This document shows positions 1 to 11,159 of a stretch of 64,000 nt of DNA, piece after piece. Within the stretch, counting starts at the first letter, position 1. Each line of letters starts with the position of its first letter. A model generated the notes under the pieces. It saw only the letters and a list, made by a program, of their open reading frames with translations. It was not told the DNA's origin and made no database searches. Source of the DNA: Zhengitettix transpicula (lineage: Eukaryota > Arthropoda > Insecta > Orthoptera > Tetrigidae); the NCBI GenBank assembly GCA_037074705.1, contig JAYJMR010000015.1, positions 372,001-436,000 on the forward strand. Direction: 5' to 3'. The position numbers and the translations under genes are program-made.

Positions 1-1337
1 GTACACTGTTAACATATCTAACAGATATCTCGCTAATAAAGTACAGATTCTGTTTATACATTGCGATTCGGCTATTTGTAACCTCTATGCTAATGGTAGC
101 GTAACAATTACGCATTACATCGCAAAACAGTAGAGATATCTAAAAAAAACATACTTTATTTTATTCAAAATTACATTTTAAACGAACATTTCGAGCTTTT
201 CAGCAACATCATACGAATACTTTTTAAGAAAATGGCTCTATTTCTATTTCCGATAAAGAAATATATTACGAAAAGTTTTATTCGTATCAGAATTCTGATT
301 TCATAACAAATTTAAACAGTTTCGCTACATTAGGACGATTTTTTTGAGACAAATTAAATAATTTTCAACGTCTTACTGATGAATAACAAAAATTTACCAT
401 ATTGTTCTGTGTAAATTTATGTGATTCATAATATATTGATATCTTGTACACTGTTAACATATCTAACAGATATCTCGCTAATAAAGTACAGATTCTGTTT
501 ATACATTGCGATTCGGCTATTTGTAACCTCTATGCTAAGGGTAGCGTAACAATTACGCATTACATCGCAAAACAGTAGAGATATCTAAAAAAAACATACT
601 TTATTTTATTCAAAATTACATTTGAAACAAACATTCCGAGCATTTTAGCAACATCATACGATTACTTTTTAAGAAAATGGCTCTACTTCTATTACCGATA
701 AAGAAAAATATTTCGATAAGTTTTATACGTATCAGAATACTGATTTCATAACAAATTTAAACAGTTTCGCTACATTTGGACGATTTTTTAAAAAATTTAA
801 AATATTTTTCAACGTCTAACTGATGAGTAATAAAAATATTTACCGTATTGTTCAGTGTTAATTTATGTGATGCAAAATATATTGATATCTTGTACACTGT
901 TAACATATCTAACAGATATCTCGCTAATAAAGTACAGATTCTGTTTATACATTGCGATTCGGCTACTTGTAACCTCTATGCTAAGGGTAGCGTAACAATT
1001 ACGCATTACATCGCAAAACAGTAGAGATATCTAAAAAAAACATACTTTGTTTTATTCAAAATTACATTTTAAACAAACATTTCGAGCTTTTCAGCCACAT
1101 CATACGAATACTTTTTAAGAAAATGGCTCTACTTCTATTTCCGATAAAGAAATATATTACGAAAAGTTTTTTTCGTATCAGAATTCTGATTTCATAACAA
1201 ATTTAAACAGTTTCGCTACATTAGGACGATTTTTTTGAGACAATTTAAAATATTTTTCAACGTCTAAGTGATGAATAACAAAAATTTACCGTATTGTTCT
1301 GTGTAAATTTATGTGATTCATAATATATTGATATCTT
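1..1337 (+). repeat. Left-edge irregular monomers (a, a/b, a)
   Basis: Three monomers start at 1, 446 and 892. The first has an a head (private variant ctaatggtagcg) and an a tail with the private string accatattgttc. The second has an a head joined to a b tail with a shortened run gattttttaaaaaattt. The pair 1-891 matches 20515-21406 and 45954-46845, which carry the same accatattg variant. The third monomer has an a head directly after a b tail, a break in the usual order where c would be expected. Confidence 0.75.
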
Positions 1338-4300
1338 GTACACTGTTAACATATCTAACAGATATCTCGTTAATAAAGTACAGATTCGGCATGTACATTG
1401 CGATTCGGCTATTTGTAACCTCTATGCTTAGAGTAGCGTAACAATTACGCATTACATCGCAAAACAGTAGAGATATCTAAAAAAAACTAACTTTATTTTA
1501 TTCAAAATTACATTTTAAACAAACATTTCGAGCTTTTCAGCCACATCATACGAATACTTTTTAAGAAAATGGCTCTACTTCTATTACCGATAAAGAAAAA
1601 TATTTAGATAAGTTTTATACGTATCAGAATACTGATTTCATAACAAATTTAAACAGTTTCGCTACATTTGGACGATTTTTTTAAAAAATTTAAAATATTT
1701 TTCAACGTCTAACGGATGAGTAATAAAAATATTTACCGTATTGTTCAGTGTTAATTTATGTGATGCAAAATATATCGATATCTTGTACACTGTTAAAATA
1801 TCTAACTGATATCTCGCTAATACAGTACAGATTCTGCATATACATTGTGATTCGGCTTGTTGTAACCTCTATTCTTGGAGTATCGTCAGAATTACGCATT
1901 ACATCGCAAAACAGTAGAGACATATAAAAAAACATACTTTATTTAATTCAAAATTACATTTGAAACGAACATTCCGAGCTTTTTAGCCACATCATACAAA
2001 TACTTTTTTAAAAATGGCTCTACTTCTAATCCTGAAAAAGAGAAATATTTCGAAAAGTTTTATTCGTATTAGAATTTTGATTTCATAAAAAATTTACGCA
2101 TTTCCATTACAATAAGACGAATTTATTGTGAAAACTTTAAATATTTTTGAACTTCTTACTGATGAATACCAAAATTATTTAGCGTATTGTTCTGTGTAAA
2201 TTTATGTGATTCAAAATATATTGATATCTTGTACACTGTTAACATATCTAACAGATATCTCGCTAATAAAGTACAGATTCTGTTTATACATTGCGATTCG
2301 GCTATTTGTAACCTCTATGCTAAGGGTAGCGTAACAATTACGCATTACATCGCAAAACAGTAGAGATATCTAAAAAAAACATACTTTGTTTTATTCAAAA
2401 TTACATTTTAAACAAACATTTCGAGCTTTTCAGCCACATCATACGAATACTTTTTAAGAAAATGGCTCTACTTCTATTTCCGATAAAGAAATATATTACG
2501 AAAAGTTTTATTCGTATCAGAATTCTGATTTCATAACAAATTTAAACAGTTTCGCTACATTAGGACGATTTTTTTGAGACAAATTAAATTAATTTTCAAC
2601 GTCTAACTGATGAATAACAAAAATATTTACCGTATTGTTGCGTGTAAATTTATGTGATTCAAAATATATCGATATCTTGTACACTGTTAAATATCTAACA
2701 GATATCTCGATAATACAGTACTGATTCTGCATATAAATTGTGATTCGGCTATTTGTAACCTCTATTCTTGGAGTATCGTCATAATTACGCATTACATCGC
2801 AAAACAGTAGAGATATATAAAAAAAACATACTTTATTTTATTCAAAATTACATTTGAAACAAACATTCCGAGCATTTTAGCCACATCATACGATTACTTT
2901 TTAAGAAAATGGCTCTACTTCTATTTCCGATAAAGAAATATATTACGAAAAGTTTTTTTCGTATCAGAATTCTGATTTCATAACAAATTTAAACAGTTTC
3001 GCTACATTAGGACGATTTTTTTGAGACAATTTAAAATATTTTTCAACGTCTAAGTGATGAATAACAAAAATTTACCGTATTGTTCTGTGTAAATTTATGT
3101 GATTCATAATATATTGATATCTTGTACACTGTTAACATATCTAACAGATATCTCGTTAATAAAGTACAGATTCTGCATGTACATTGCGATTCGGCTATTT
3201 GTAACCTCTATGCTTAGAGTAGCGTAACAATTACGCATTACATCGCAAAACAGTAGAGATATCTAAAAAAAACTAACTTTATTTTATTCAAAATTACATT
3301 TTAAACAAACATTTCGAGCTTTTCAGCCACATCATACGAATACTTTTTAAGAAAATGGCTCTACTTCTATTACCGATAAAGAAAAATATTTAGATAAGTT
3401 TTATACGTATCAGAATACTGATTTCATAACAAATTTAAACAGTTTCGCTACATTTGGACGATTTTTTTAAAAAATTTAAAATATTTTTCAACGTCTAACG
3501 GATGATTAATAAAAATATTTAACGTATTGTTCAGTGTTAATTTATGTGATGCAAAATATATCGATATCTTGTACACTGTTAAAATATCTAACTGATATCT
3601 CGCTAATACAGTACAGATTCTGCATATACATTGTGATTCGGCTTGTTGTAACCTCTATTCTTGGAGTATCGTCAGAATTACGCATTACATCGCAAAACAG
3701 TAGAGACATATAAAAAAAACATACTTTATTTAATTCAAAATTACATTTGAAACGAACATTCCGAGCTTTTTAGCCACATCATACAAATACTTTTTTAAAA
3801 ATGGCTCTACTTCTAATCCTGAAAAAGAGAAATATTTCGAAAAGTTTTATTCGTATTAGAATTTTGATTTCATAAAAAATTTACGCATTTCCATTACAAT
3901 ATGACGAATTTATTGTGAAAACTTTAAATATTTTTGAACTTCTTACTGATGAATACCAAAATTATTTAGCGTATTGTTCTGTGTAAATTTATGTGATTCA
4001 AAATATATTGATATCTTGTACACTGTTAACATATCTAACAGATATCTCGCTAATAAAGTACAGATTCTGTTTATACATTGCGATTCGGCTATTTGTAACC
4101 TCTATGCTAAGGGTAGCGTAACAATTACGCATTACATCGCAAAACAGTAGAGATATCTAAAAAAACATACTTTGTTTTATTCAAAATTACATTTTAAACA
4201 ACCATTTCGAGCTTTTCAGCAACATCATACGAATACTTTTTAAGAAAATGGCTCTACTTCTATTTCCGATAACGAAATATATTACGAAAAGTTTTATTCG

Positions 4301-4343
4301 TATCAGAATTCTGATTTCATAACAAATTTAAACAGTTTCGCTA
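1105..4343 (+). repeat. Four-monomer higher-order repeat, 1787 bp, ~1.8 copies
   Basis: Monomer starts are 1338 b, 1785 c, 2231 a, 2679 d, 3124 b, 3571 c and 4018 a. Pairs 1338/3124, 1785/3571 and 2231/4018 are offset by 1786-1787 bp. Each pair shares private variants: tatttagataagtttt and ctaacggatga in the b copies, tttatttaattcaaaa and cttttttaaaaatggc in the c copies. The left limit is in the 892 monomer, where the T-rich gtttttttcgtatcag matches 2679. The match ends near 4343, where attaggacg is replaced by tttggacg. The copies are not identical. Confidence 0.8.
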
Positions 4344-5806
4344 CATTTGGACGATTTTTTTAAAAATTTTAAATATTTTTCAACGTCTGACTGATGAGTA
4401 ATAAAAATATTTACCGTATTGTTCAGTGTAAATTTATGTGATGCAAAATATATCGATATCTTGTACACTGTTAAAATATCTAAATGATATCTCGCTAATA
4501 CAGTACAGATTCTGCATATACATTGTGATTCGGCTTGTTGTAACCTCTATTCTTGGAGTATCGTCAGAATTACGCATTACATCGCAAAACAGTAGAGACA
4601 TACAAAAAAAACATACTTTATTTTATTCAAAATTAGATTTGAAACAAACATTAAGAGCTTTTTAGCCACATCATACAAATACTTTTTAAGAAAATGGCTC
4701 TACTTCTAATCCTAAAAAAGAGAAATATTTCGAAAAGTTTTATTCGTATTAGAATTCTGATTTCATAAAAAATTTACGCATTTCCATTACATTAAGACGA
4801 ATTTATTGTGAAAACTTTAAATATTTTTGAACTTCTTACTGATGAATACCAAAATTATTTAGCGTATTGTTCTGTGTAAATTTATGTGATTCAAAATATA
4901 TTGATATCTTGTACACTGTTAACATATATAACAGATATCTCGTTAATAAAGTACAGATTCTGCATATACATTGCGATTCGGCTATTTGTAACCTCTATGC
5001 TTAGAGTAGCGTAACAATTACGCATTACATCGCAAAACAGTAGAGATATTTAAAAAAAAACTAACTTTATTTTATTCAAAATTACATTTTAAACAAACAT
5101 TTCGAGCTTTTCAGCCACATCATACGATAACTTTTTAAGAAAATGGCTCTACTTCTATTACCGATAAAGAAAAATATTTCGATAAGTTTTATACGTATCA
5201 GAATACTGATTTCATAACAAATTTAAACAGTTTCGCTACATTTGGACGATTTTTTTAAAAAATTTAAAATATTTTTCAACGTCTAACTGATGAGTAATAA
5301 AAATATTTACCGTATTGTTCAGTGTTAATTTATGTGATGCAAAATATATCGATATGTTGTACACTGTTAAAATATCTAACTGATATCTCGCTAATACAGT
5401 ACAGATTCTGCATATACATTGTGATTCGGCTTGTTGTAACCTCTATTCTTGGAGTATCGTCAGAATTACGCATTACATCGCAAAACAGTAGAGACATATA
5501 AAAAAAACATACTTTATTTTATTCAAAATTACATTTGAAACGAACATTCCGAGCTTTTTAGCCACATCATACAAATACTTTTTAAGAAAGTGGCTCTACT
5601 TCTAATCCTGAAAAAGAGAAATATTTCGAAAAGTTTTATTCGTATTAGAATTTTGATTTCATAAAAAATTTACGCATTTCCATTGCAATAAGACGAATTT
5701 ATTGTGAAAACTTTAAATATTTTTGAACTTCTTACTGATGAATACTAAAATTATTTAGCGTATTGTTCTGTGTAAATTTATGTGATTCAAAATATATTGA
5801 TATCTT

Positions 5807-6252
5807 GTACACTGTTAACATATCTAACAGATATCTCGCTAATAAAGTACAGATTCTGTTTATACATTGCGATTCGGCTATTTGTAACCTCTATGCTAAG
5901 GGTAGCGTAACAATTACGCATTACATCGCAAAACAGTAGAGATATCTAAAAAAAACATACTTTATTTTATTCAAAATTACATTTGAAACAAACGTTCCGA
6001 GCATTTTAGCCACATCATACGATTTTTTTTTAAGAAAATGGCTCTACTTCTATTTCCGATAAAGAAATATATTACGAAAAGTTTTATTCGTATCAGAATT
6101 CTGATTTCATAACAAATTTAAACAGTTTCGCTACATTAGGACGATTTTTTTGAGACAATTTAAAATATTTTTCAACGTCTAAGTGATGAATAACAAAAAT
6201 TTACCGTATTGTTCTGTGTAAATTTATGTGATTCATAATATATTGATATCTT
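5807..6252 (+). repeat. Reference class a monomer
   Basis: Exemplar of class a, 446 bp. The head reads gttaacatatctaacagata followed by tcgctaataaag, then ttctgtttatacattgcg and atgctaagggtagcg. The tail has cttctatttccgataaag, ttcgtatcagaattctga, gctacattaggacg and gagacaa. Class a monomers follow class c tails and precede b or d heads. Among a copies the middle differs: some have ttgaaacaaacgttccgagc with a long T-run (as here), others ttttaaac with tttcgagcttttcagc. The phase start at gtacactg is a convention of mine, not a biological boundary. Confidence 0.9.
6092..6105. other. 14-bp perfect palindrome atcagaattctgat (example)
   Basis: This palindrome is centred on an EcoRI site (gaattc) in class a and most d tails, for example also at 2516-2529. 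Class b tails have one change (cagaatactga) and most class c tails have tagaattttga or tagaattctga, both of which break the full symmetry. It could be a dimeric-protein site. It would also give an EcoRI ladder with multimer-sized steps. Confidence 0.65.
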
Positions 6253-6350
6253 GTACACTGTTAACATATCTAACAGATATCTCGTTAATAAAGTACAGAT
6301 TCTGCATGTACATTGCGATTCGGCTATTTGTAACCTCTATGCTTAGAGTA

Positions 6351-6365
6351 GCGTAACAATTACGC
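6351..6365. other. Inverted repeat gcgtaa-caa-ttacgc (example)
   Basis: A perfect 6-bp stem with a 3-base loop lies directly before the conserved core. It is intact in class a and b heads (gcgtaacaattacgc). In class c and d heads the left arm is replaced by tatcgtca, so the stem is lost. It is too short to be a confident hairpin or terminator, but it is a regular dyad that marks about half the monomers. Confidence 0.6.
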
Positions 6366-6388
6366 ATTACATCGCAAAACAGTAGAGA
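6359..6388 (+). other. Most conserved 30-bp core of the monomer (example)
   Basis: This block contains cgcattacatcgcaaaac followed by agtagaga. I find it in every complete monomer of all four classes, with only occasional single-base changes: acaacgc at 39369, 43837, 50983 and 55897, acagttgag in a c subgroup, aaccgtag in the trimer, agtagtg at 49,6xx, 52,7xx, 54,5xx and 57,6xx. The flanking head and tail differ strongly between classes. Conservation across divergent classes is what a protein-binding site in a satellite would show, but recombination through the block could also keep it uniform. Confidence 0.7.
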
Positions 6389-6590
6389 TATCTAAAAAAA
6401 ATTAACTTTATTTTATTCAAAATTACATTTTAAACGAACATTTCCAGCTTTTCAGCCACATCATACGAATACTTTTTAAGAAAATGGCTCTACTTCTATT
6501 ACCGATAAAGAAAAATATTTCGATAAGTTTTATACGTATCAGAATACTGATTTCATAACAAATTTAAACAGTTTCGCTACATTTGGACGA

Positions 6591-6617
6591 TTTTTTTAAA
6601 AAATTTAAAATATTTTT
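6591..6617. other. Pure A/T tract with T7 and A6 runs (example)
   Basis: Twenty-seven bases with no G or C, consisting of a T7 run, an A6 run, then mixed A/T ending in a T-run. It recurs in every class b tail at the same phase. Class a tails have T7 followed by gagacaa instead. Runs of this type stiffen or bend DNA and are common in AT-rich satellites. Length differences (T6 in the a/b chimeras) track repeat lineages. Confidence 0.6.
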
Positions 6618-8038
6618 CAACGTCTAACTGATGACTAATAAAAATATTTACCGTATTGTTCAGTGTTAATTTATGTGATGCAAAATATATCGATATCTTG
6701 TACACTGTTAAAATATCTAACTGATATCTCGCTAATACAGTACAGATTCTGCATATACATTATGATTCGGCTTGTTGTAACCTCTATTCTTGGAGTATCG
6801 TCAGAATTACGCATTACATCGCAAAACAGTTGAGACATATAAAAAAAACATACTTTATTTTATTCAAAATTACATTTGAAACAAACATTCCGAGCTTTTT
6901 AGCCACATCATACAAATACTTTTTTAAAAATGGCTCTACTTCTAATCCTGAAAAAGAGAAATATTTCGAAAAGTTTTATTCGTATTAGAATTTTGATTTC
7001 ATAAAAAATTTACGCATTTCCATTACAATAAGACGAATTTATTGTGAAAACTTTAAATATTTTGAACTTCTTACTGATGAATACCAAAATTATTTAGCGT
7101 ATTGTTCTGTGTAAATTTATGTGATTCAAAATATATTGATATCTTGTACACTGTTAACATATCTAACAGATTTCTCGCTAATAAAGTACAGATTCTGTTT
7201 ATACATTGCGATTCGGCTATTTGTAACCTCTATGCTAAGGGTAGCGTAACAATTACGCATTACATCGCAAAACAGTAGAGATATCTAAAAAAACATACTT
7301 TGTTTTATTCAAAATTACATTTTAAACAACCATTTCGAGCTTTTCAGCAACATCATACGAATACCTTTTAAGAAAATGGCTCTACTTCTATTTCCGATAA
7401 CGAAATATATTACGAAAAGTTTTATTCGTATCAGAATTCTGATTTCATAACAAATTTAAACAGTTTCGCTACATTTGGACGATTTTTTTAAAAATTTTAA
7501 ATATTTTTCAACGTCTGACTGATGAGTAATAAAAATATTTACCGTATTGTTCAGTGTAAATTTATGTGATGCAAAATATATCGATATCTTGTACACTGTT
7601 AAAATATCTAAATGATATCTCGCTAATACAGTACAGATTCTGCATATACATTGTGATTCGGCTTGTTGTAACCTCTATTCTTGGAGTATCGTCAGAATTA
7701 CGCATTACATCGCAAAACAGTAGAGACATACAAAAAAAACATACTTTATTTTATTCAAAATTAGATTTGAAACAAACATTAAGAGCTTTTTAGCCACATC
7801 ATACAAATACTTTTTAAGAAAATGGCTCTACTTCTAATCCTAAAAAAGAGAAATATTTCGAAAAGTTTTATTCGTATTAGAATTCTGATTTCATAAAAAA
7901 TTTACGCATTTCCATTACATTAAGACGAATTTATTGTGAAAACTTTAAATATTTTTGAACTTCTTACTGATGAATCCAAAAATTATTTAGCGTATTGTTC
8001 TGTGTAAATTTATGTGATTCAAAATATATTGATATCTT

Positions 8039-8486
8039 GTACACTGTTAACATATATAACAGATATCTCGTTAATAAAGTACAGATTCTGCATATACATT
8101 GCGATTCGGCTATTTGTAACCTCTATTCTTGGAGTATCGTCAGAATTACGCATTACATCGCAAAACAGTAGAGACATATAAAAAAAACATACTTTATTTT
8201 ATTCAAAATTACATTTGAAACGAACATTCCGAGCTTTTTAGCCACATCATACAAATACTTTTTAAGAAAGTGGCTCTACTTCTAATACTGAAAAAGAGAA
8301 ATATTTCGAAAAGTTTTATTCGTATTAGAATTTTGATTTCATAAAAAATTTACGCATTTCCATTGCAATAAGACGAATTTATTGTGAAAACTTTAAATAT
8401 TTTTGAACTTCTTACTGATGAATACTAAAATTATTTAGCGTATTGTTCTGTGTAAATTTATGTGATTCAAAATATATTGATATCTT
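8039..8486 (+). repeat. Chimeric monomer b/c
   Basis: The head is class b with the private aacatatataacag of 4911. Near 8124 it switches from atgcttagag, as expected for b, to ttcttggagtatcgtcag of class c, and the rest follows 5444 onward. The exchange removed exactly one monomer compared with 4911-5359. The switch lies in the conserved ctctat stretch just before the invariant core. Confidence 0.85.
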
Positions 8487-9379
8487 GTACACTGTTAACA
8501 TATCTAACAGATATCTCGCTAATAAAGTACAGATTCTGTTTATACATTGCGATTCGGCTATTTGTAACCTCTATGCTAAGGGTAGCGTAACAATTACGCA
8601 TTACATCGCAAAACAGTAGAGATATCTAAAAAAAACATACTTTATTTTATTCAAAATTACATTTGAAACAAACGTTCCGAGCATTTTAGCCACATCATAC
8701 GATTTTTTTTTAAGAAAATGGCTCTACTTCTATTTCCGATAAAGAAATATATTACGAAAAGTTTTATTCGTATCAGAATTCTGATTTCATAACAAATTTA
8801 AACAGTTTCGCTACATTAGGACGATTTTTTTGAGACAATTTAAAATATTTTTCAACGTCTAAGTGATGAATAACAAAAATTTACCGTATTGTTCTGTGTA
8901 AATTTATGTGATTCATAATATATTGATATCTTGTACACTGTTAACATATCTAACAGATATCTCGTTAATAAAGTACAGATTCTGCATGTACATTGCGATT
9001 CGGCTATTTGTAACCTCTATGCTTAGAGTAGCGTAACAATTACGCATTACATCGCAAAACAGTAGAGATATCTAAAAAAAATTAACTTTATTTTATTCAA
9101 AATTACATTTTAAACGAACATTTCCAGCTTTTCAGCCACATCATACGAATACTTTTTAAGAAAATGGCTCTACTTCTATTACCGATAAAGAAAAATATTT
9201 CGATAAGTTTTATACGTATCAGAATACTGATTTCATAACAAATTTAAACAGTTTCGCTACATTTGGACGATTTTTTTAAAAAATTTAAAATATTTTTCAA
9301 CGTCTAACTGATGACTAATAAAAATATTTACCGTATTGTTCAGTGTTAATTTATGTGATGCAAAATATATCGATATCTT

Positions 9380-9826
9380 GTACACTGTTAAAATATCTAA
9401 CTGATATCTCGCTAATACAGTACAGATTCTGCATATACATTATGATTCGGCTTGTTGTAACCTCTATTCTTGGAGTATCGTCAGAATTACGCATTACATC
9501 GCAAAACAGTTGAGACATATAAAAAAAACATACTTTATTTTATTCAAAATTACATTTGAAACAAACATTCCGAGCATTTTAGCCACATCATACGATTACT
9601 TTTTAAGAAAATGGCTCTACTTCTATTTCCGATAAAGAAATATATTACGAAAAGTTTTATTCGTATCAGAATTCTGATTTCATAACAAATTTAAACAGTT
9701 TCGCTACATTTGGACGATTTTTTTAAAAAATTTAAAATATTTTTCAACGTCTAACTGATGAGTAATAAAAATATTTACCGTATTGTTCAGTGTTAATTTA
9801 TGTGATGCAAAATATATCGATATGTT
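9380..9826 (+). repeat. Three-part mosaic monomer c/a/b
   Basis: The head is class c with attatgattcgg. The middle from about 9567 is class a (gaaacaaacattccgagc, cttctatttccg, cagaattctg). The last 120 bases from about 9708 are class b (acatttggacg, T7A6 run, gagtaataaaaa, tgatgc). It is followed directly by another class c head at 9827, which has the same attatgattcgg variant. Two exchanges, or one exchange plus gene conversion, would explain it. Confidence 0.75.
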
Positions 9827-10263
9827 GTACACTGTTAAAATATCTAACTGATATCTCGCTAATACAGTACAGATTCTGCATATACATTATGATTCGGCTT
9901 GTTGTAACCTCTATTCTTGGAGTATCGTCAGAATTACGCATTACATCGCAAAACAGTTGAGACATATAAAAAAAACATACTTTATTTTATTCAAAATTAC
10001 ATTTGAAACAAACATTCCGAGCATTTTAGCCACATCATACGATTACTTTTTAAGAAAATGGCTCTACTTCTATTTCCGATAAAGAAATATATTACGAAAA
10101 GTTTTATTCGTATCAGAATTCTGATTTCATAACAAATTTAAACAGTTTAGGACGATTTTTTTGAGACAATTTAAAATATTTTTCAACGTCTAAGTGATGA
10201 ATAACAAAAATTTACCGTATTGTTCTGTGTAAATTTATGTGATTCATAATATATTGATATCTT
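9827..10263 (+). repeat. Chimeric 437-bp monomer c/a with 9-bp deletion
   Basis: A class c head is joined to a class a tail that reads aaacagtttaggacg where full-length copies read cagtttcgctacattagg. Nine bases are missing, with the junction at 10148/10149. The same deletion is found in the monomers starting at 12053, 14722, 17393, 32575, 33907 and 35239, with junctions at about 12374, 15043, 17714, 32896, 34228 and 35560. All seven are 437 bp long and all are followed by a class b head. The deletion therefore marks one tail lineage that was later joined to c and d* heads. Confidence 0.9.
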
Positions 10264-10711
10264 GTACACTGTTAACATATCTAACAGATATCTCGTTAAT
10301 AAAGTACAGATTCTGCATATACATTGCGATTCGGCTATTTGTAACCTCTATGCTTAGAGTAGCGTAACAATTACGCATTACATCGCAAAACAGTAGAGAT
10401 ATTTAAAAAAAAACTAACTTTATTTTATTCAAAATTACATTTTAAACAAACATTTCGAGCTTTTCAGCCACATCATACGATAACTTTTTAAGAAAATGGC
10501 TCTACTTCTATTACCGATAAAGAAAAATATTTCGATAAGTTTTATACGTATCAGAATACTGATTTCATAACAAATTTAAACAGTTTCGCTACATTTGGAC
10601 GATTTTTTTAAAAAATTTAAAATATTTTTCAACGTCTAACTGATGAGTAATAAAAATATTTACCGTATTGTTCAGTGTTAATTTATGTGATGCAAAATAT
10701 ATCGATATGTT

Positions 10712-11159
10712 GTACACTGTTAAAATATCTAACTGATATCTCGCTAATACAGTACAGATTCTGCATATACATTGTGATTCGGCTTGTTGTAACCTCTATT
10801 CTTGGAGTATCGTCAGAATTACGCATTACATCGCAAAACAGTAGAGACATATAAAAAAAACATACTTTATTTTATTCAAAATTACATTTGAAACGAACAT
10901 TCCGAGCTTTTTAGCCACATCATACAAATACTTTTTAAGAAAGTGGCTCTACTTCTAATCCTGAAAAAGAGAAATATTTCGAAAAGTTTTATTCGTATTA
11001 GAATTTTGATTTCATAAAAAATTTACGCATTTCCATTGCAATAAGACGAATTTATTGTGAAAACTTTAAATATTTTTGAACTTCTTACTGATGAATACTA
11101 AAATTATTTAGCGTATTGTTCTGTGTAAATTTATGTGATTCAAAATATATTGATATCTT
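10712..11159 (+). repeat. Reference class c monomer
   Basis: Exemplar of class c, 448 bp, the most divergent class. The head reads gttaaaatatctaactgata, then taatacagtacag, attgtgattcggcttgttg and ttcttggagtatcgtcagaa. The tail has gaaacgaacattccgagc, tttaagaaagtggctc, cttctaatcctgaaaaag, cgtattagaattttgat, tttacgcatttccatt, agacgaatttattgtg and gaacttcttactgatg. It leads into a class a head through gattcaaaatatattg. Variants with cattaagagc (4463, 7591, 43719, 50865, 55779, 60693) form a subgroup that also has ctaaatgatatc. Confidence 0.9.

Larger units (their letters stand above)
6253..6699 (+). repeat. Reference class b monomer
   Basis: Exemplar of class b, 447 bp. The head resembles class a but has tctcgttaataaag, gcatgtacattgcg and atgcttagagtagcg. 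The tail has cttctattaccgataaag, tttcgataagttttatac, cagaatactga, acatttggacg, a T7A6 run and gatgaNtaataaaaa, and ends in tgttaatttatgtgatgc. Class b normally precedes class c. A b' variant in the right third (43273, 45060, 50419, 53546, 55333, 58460, 60247) has gcatatac and cttagggtagcg. Confidence 0.9.
3571..8124 (+). repeat. Seven-monomer duplication, 3128 bp offset
   Basis: Monomers 3571, 4018, 4463 and 4911 recur at 6700, 7146, 7591 and 8039, offset 3128-3129 bp. Shared private variants make the match secure: aaccatttcgagc and ataacgaaatatatt in 4018/7146, gacatacaaaaaaaac and aaaattagatttg in 4463/7591, and aacatatataacag in 4911/8039. The second copy stops inside the monomer at 8039 near position 8124, where it switches to sequence matching 5444 onward. 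Intervening monomers are 5359 c, 5807 a and 6253 b. Confidence 0.85.
5444..9567 (+). repeat. Six-monomer duplication, ~2681 bp offset
   Basis: The stretch from about 5444 to 6886 recurs from about 8125 to 9567. Monomers 5807, 6253 and 6700 correspond to 8487, 8933 and 9380, offset 2680 bp. Shared private features are the a-class long T-run after catacgat, the b-class aaaattaactt with tttccagc, and the c-class attatgattcgg with acagttgagac. It overlaps the preceding seven-monomer duplication, so the two events happened one after the other in the same DNA. Around 9567 the second copy switches from a c-like to an a-like tail. Confidence 0.82.

Noticed and set aside
1..446. Internal short subrepeats suggesting that the 446-bp monomer came from a smaller ancestral unit.
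   Set aside because: Reading the monomer against itself I saw only weak recurrences such as acagatatc with agagatatc and aattaca with aatttaaaca. They are too short to support a subrepeat model by eye.
2589..2792. A 67-codon minus-strand open reading frame that recurs with near-identical sequence in the d monomers (also at 26678, 29806, 39610, 41397, 42738, 44525, 48545, 49884, 51671, 53011, 54798, 56585, 57925, 59712, 61499, 62841; a longer 82-codon form at 23505).
   Set aside because: It spans the junction between an a tail and a d head, recurs only because the satellite recurs, is very rich in I, Y, N and R as expected from AT-rich DNA, and shows no domain, signal or family resemblance. 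Classes a, b and c have no equivalent frame. The differences among copies are scattered and do not suggest coding constraint.
4438..4665. 75-codon plus-strand frames at 4438 and 7566, and 70-codon relatives at 47669 and 49010.
   Set aside because: They are the same c-head sequence read in the same frame. The first two are simply the two copies of the 3128-bp duplication, and the other two are made by the switched 3' ends at 47697 and 49044.
6351..6365. Inverted repeat gcgtaa/ttacgc read as a transcription terminator or RNA hairpin.
   Set aside because: The stem is only 6 bp, the following sequence has no T-run, and there is no gene to terminate. Kept only as a possible DNA dyad.
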